The notes under the pieces were generated by a model. It was not told the origin of the DNA and did not search any database. It saw only the letters and a program-made list of their open reading frames with translations. Source: an uncultured Corynebacterium sp. (GTDB lineage: Bacteria > Actinomycetota > Actinomycetes > Mycobacteriales > Mycobacteriaceae). From it: 7,006 nt of DNA. Every line of letters begins with the position of its first letter. Within the stretch, counting starts at the first letter, position 1. The stretch is from assembly GCA_943908385.1 (NCBI GenBank), contig CALTTF010000085.1, forward strand, positions 1 to 7,006. Reading direction: 5' to 3'. A program made the position numbers and the translations under genes. This document shows positions 5,324 to 7,006 of this stretch, one piece after another.

Positions 5324-7006
5324 CTAGCGGGAGAACACCGACTGCAGCGGCTCCTCACCTTCGCGGATCTCGCGCTCGAACTTCTTGCGCTCGAGCTCGT
5401 TCTCGTTCGGGTCGTCGATGAACAGCGACCTGCGGCGTGCATCGTAGATCAGGATGGATGCGCCGAGCGCCAGGGCGGTGAAGACCAGCAGGACGGCGAT
5501 GGCGATCCAGAAGGTGCCGTCGTAGATGCCGTCCACTGAGCGGACGAACAGGTTGCGCGCGTGGCTCATCGGGTGCAGCGGGTTCATGAACTTCAGCGGG
5601 GCAGGCAGCGTGGACAGCGGCCAGACCGCACTGGAGACGAACAGGCCCAGGGCGAAGAAGCCGATATTGAACATCGCTCCGACCACGCGTCCGAACAGAA
5701 TGCGGAAGAACTGGAAGATCGTGGTGCCGGCAATGTCGATCAGCAGCAGCGCTGCGCCGATGACGAACCAGTTCTCCGGGCGCCAGCCCAGGGTGATGGA
5801 CACAAACCCCAGCAGCGCGGTGAGCGCGACGTTGATGCCCAGCATGCGTGCCCAGGCGCTCAAGACCGGGCCGGCGGCACCAGACGCCTTGTGGCGGCGG
5901 CCGATGGCGTGCGGCAGGAGGATGGACACCACTGCCATGAGCAGGAAGTTGATCACGATCAGGCCGAGGATGGAGAAACCGCTGGACGGCTCTTTCTTCG
6001 TCGGGTCCTCCGGATCAACCACGACCTGCGTCGGGTGCAGGTTCGCCTCGTCGAAGATGATCGGAACCGCGATCTGCTGGGAAGACTTGTCCATGGCCTT
6101 GACCTCCGGCGCACGGTCGGCGCCGTCACCCAGCTTGGTGGACAGCTCCTCGGAACCGTCCTTCAGGCGGTTGATGCCGTCTTCGAGCTGACCGCCGCCG
6201 TCGACAAGCTGCGAGGTGCCGTCGGTCAGGCGGCCCGTGCCGTCGTTGAGCTGCTTCGCACCGTCGTTCAGGCGGTTCGCACCGTCCGCCAGGCGGTCGG
6301 TGCCGTCAGTGAGCTGGCCGGTGCCGTCGACAAGCTGCTCGGAGCCGTCGATAAGTCGATCGAGGCCGTTACGGTACGGCATCTCCGGATCGGAGAGGTT
6401 GGCGTAGAGTTCGCCGGTGCCGTCGCGCAGACGGTTCAGGTCGTTGACCACGTTGTCCGGGTTGCCCGGGTCGAGCTGGCTGACGATGCCGTCGAGCTTG
6501 TCCGCCTCGGCGTTCAGGCCGAACTGGCGCAGCGTGTCCACGATCGGCTTGAGGTCGCCGACGCCGCCCTGGACGTTCTCCAGCAGCGGGATCAGCATGT
6601 CGGTCAGCTTACCCACGCCCTCGTCGATCTGGCGTGCGCCGTCGGCGAGCTGGTCGGTGCCGTCCTCGAGCTGGTACAGGCCGTCATTGAGCTGATTCGC
6701 GCCGTCGTCCAGACGCCCGGCGCCGTCGCTCAGCTCGCCGACACCGTCGTTCAATTCGTTGGTGCCGTCGACGAGCTGCCCGGTGCCGTCGTGGAGCTCG
6801 TTCGCACCGTCGTCGAGCTGGTTGATGCCGTCGACCGCGCGTTCACCGCCGTCCTTGAGCTGACCGACACCGTCGTCGAGCTGCTTCGAGCCGTCAGCGG
6901 CCTGGCGGATGCCGTCGCCCAGTTCGTTGATGCCGCCGAGGACCTCCTCCGCGTAGGTCTTGGCCACCTCGGCGCGGACCTCGGACTGGATCTGCGGCAC
7001 GAGGCC
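5324..7006 (-). CDS. YhgE/Pip-family membrane protein with heptad-repeat ectodomain, N-terminus outside window
   Basis: The frame reads through the right window edge, so the gene is 5'-truncated; 560 residues are visible and the stop is TAG at 5324-5326. Numbering below counts from the codon at 7000. Residues 24-135 and 213-282 are arrays of a seven-residue unit, roughly x-x-Q/R/E-L-x-D-G, separated by a non-repeat stretch. Five membrane segments follow (about 342-362, 385-405, 411-432, 440-460, 497-518), with NPLHPMSHARNLFVR before the last. A charged cytoplasmic tail rich in E, R and K ends the protein. This layout is that of YhgE/Pip proteins with an ABC-2-type membrane region. The missing part should hold a first membrane segment and more ectodomain. 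Relatives include the Lactococcus phage infection protein Pip and the Bacillus SPP1 receptor YueB. The cellular role is unknown; phage binding or envelope transport are possibilities. The GTG at 7000 is an internal codon, not the start. Confidence 0.85.
   Translation of the reverse strand, partial: GLVPQIQSEVRAEVAKTYAEEVLGGINELGDGIRQAADGSKQLDDGVGQLKDGGERAVDGINQLDDGANELHDGTGQLVDGTNELNDGVGELSDGAGRLDDGANQLNDGLYQLEDGTDQLADGARQIDEGVGKLTDMLIPLLENVQGGVGDLKPIVDTLRQFGLNAEADKLDGIVSQLDPGNPDNVVNDLNRLRDGTGELYANLSDPEMPYRNGLDRLIDGSEQLVDGTGQLTDGTDRLADGANRLNDGAKQLNDGTGRLTDGTSQLVDGGGQLEDGINRLKDGSEELSTKLGDGADRAPEVKAMDKSSQQIAVPIIFDEANLHPTQVVVDPEDPTKKEPSSGFSILGLIVINFLLMAVVSILLPHAIGRRHKASGAAGPVLSAWARMLGINVALTALLGFVSITLGWRPENWFVIGAALLLIDIAGTTIFQFFRILFGRVVGAMFNIGFFALGLFVSSAVWPLSTLPAPLKFMNPLHPMSHARNLFVRSVDGIYDGTFWIAIAVLLVFTALALGASILIYDARRRSLFIDDPNENELERKKFEREIREGEEPLQSVFSR
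6155..6364 (-). repeat. Second heptad-repeat block, ten imperfect 21-bp units
   Basis: Ten consecutive units of seven residues, each ending in DG (for example TGQLTDG, ANRLNDG, INRLKDG), are encoded by diverged 21-bp tandem repeats. On the plus strand the recurring signature is a GCCGTC-like core every 21 bases. The array ends in SEELSTKLGDG, an 11-residue step that breaks the register. Confidence 0.85.
6617..6931 (-). repeat. First heptad-repeat block, fifteen imperfect 21-bp units
   Basis: Fifteen consecutive seven-residue units end in DG or EG (for example INQLDDG, TGQLVDG, ANQLNDG), and a degenerate sixteenth (VGKLTDM) follows. Leu recurs at the fourth position and Asp-Gly at positions six and seven. 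The DNA units are 21 bp and diverged, so this is an old or selected array, not a recent expansion. Confidence 0.85.

Noticed and set aside
5526..6695. Plus-strand open frames opposite the YhgE-like gene, including Pro/Ser/Arg-rich repeats
   Set aside because: Their repeat pattern is only the complement of the 21-bp units coding for the DG heptads, and they have no plausible starts or domains.
6155..6931. Regular 21-bp DNA periodicity as a CRISPR array or a regulatory repeat
   Set aside because: The units are diverged, contiguous and in phase with an uninterrupted reading frame, and there are no spacers. They are protein-coding heptads.

Overview
The window is GC-rich, strongly GC-biased at third codon positions, and reads as the chromosome of a Gram-positive actinobacterium. 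A Corynebacterium or close relative is the best guess. The support is a Sec-exported UshA-type 5'-nucleotidase with a C-terminal membrane segment, TANNNT-type promoters, and a YhgE/Pip-like protein. This genus-level call is an inference from gene content and style; no rRNA or other marker gene is present.

Layout: (1) 1-396, plus strand, the 3' part of a small cupin-fold protein whose start lies before the window, closed by a hairpin terminator. (2) 674-2710, plus strand, a secreted and membrane-anchored 5'-nucleotidase/UDP-sugar hydrolase-type metallophosphoesterase, preceded by a 233-bp leader/promoter region and followed by a strong terminator. (3) 2851-4305, plus strand, a DHA2-type MFS exporter with its own recognisable promoter and operator-like palindromes. 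(4) 4383-5243, plus strand, a classical short-chain dehydrogenase/reductase (SDR) with a probable leaderless promoter and a 7+7 bp palindrome just upstream. (5) 5324-7006, minus strand, most of a YhgE/Pip-type membrane protein with about 25 heptad repeats. Its N-terminus is beyond the window edge. Genes 4 and 5 converge on a shared hairpin terminator.

The genes look like separate transcription units, not one pathway. The nucleotidase would release phosphate and nucleosides from external nucleotides. The MFS and SDR genes are adjacent and codirectional, so they could serve a common detoxification or metabolite-handling role, but each seems to have its own control region. The YhgE-like protein is probably a cell-envelope protein with a long extracellular coiled coil.

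I see no CRISPR array, transposon, tRNA, rRNA, toxin-antitoxin pair or obvious new defence system. The most interesting items are the two-block heptad array of the YhgE-like protein, the leaderless promoter with its palindrome at the SDR gene, and the palindrome-rich promoter of the MFS gene.
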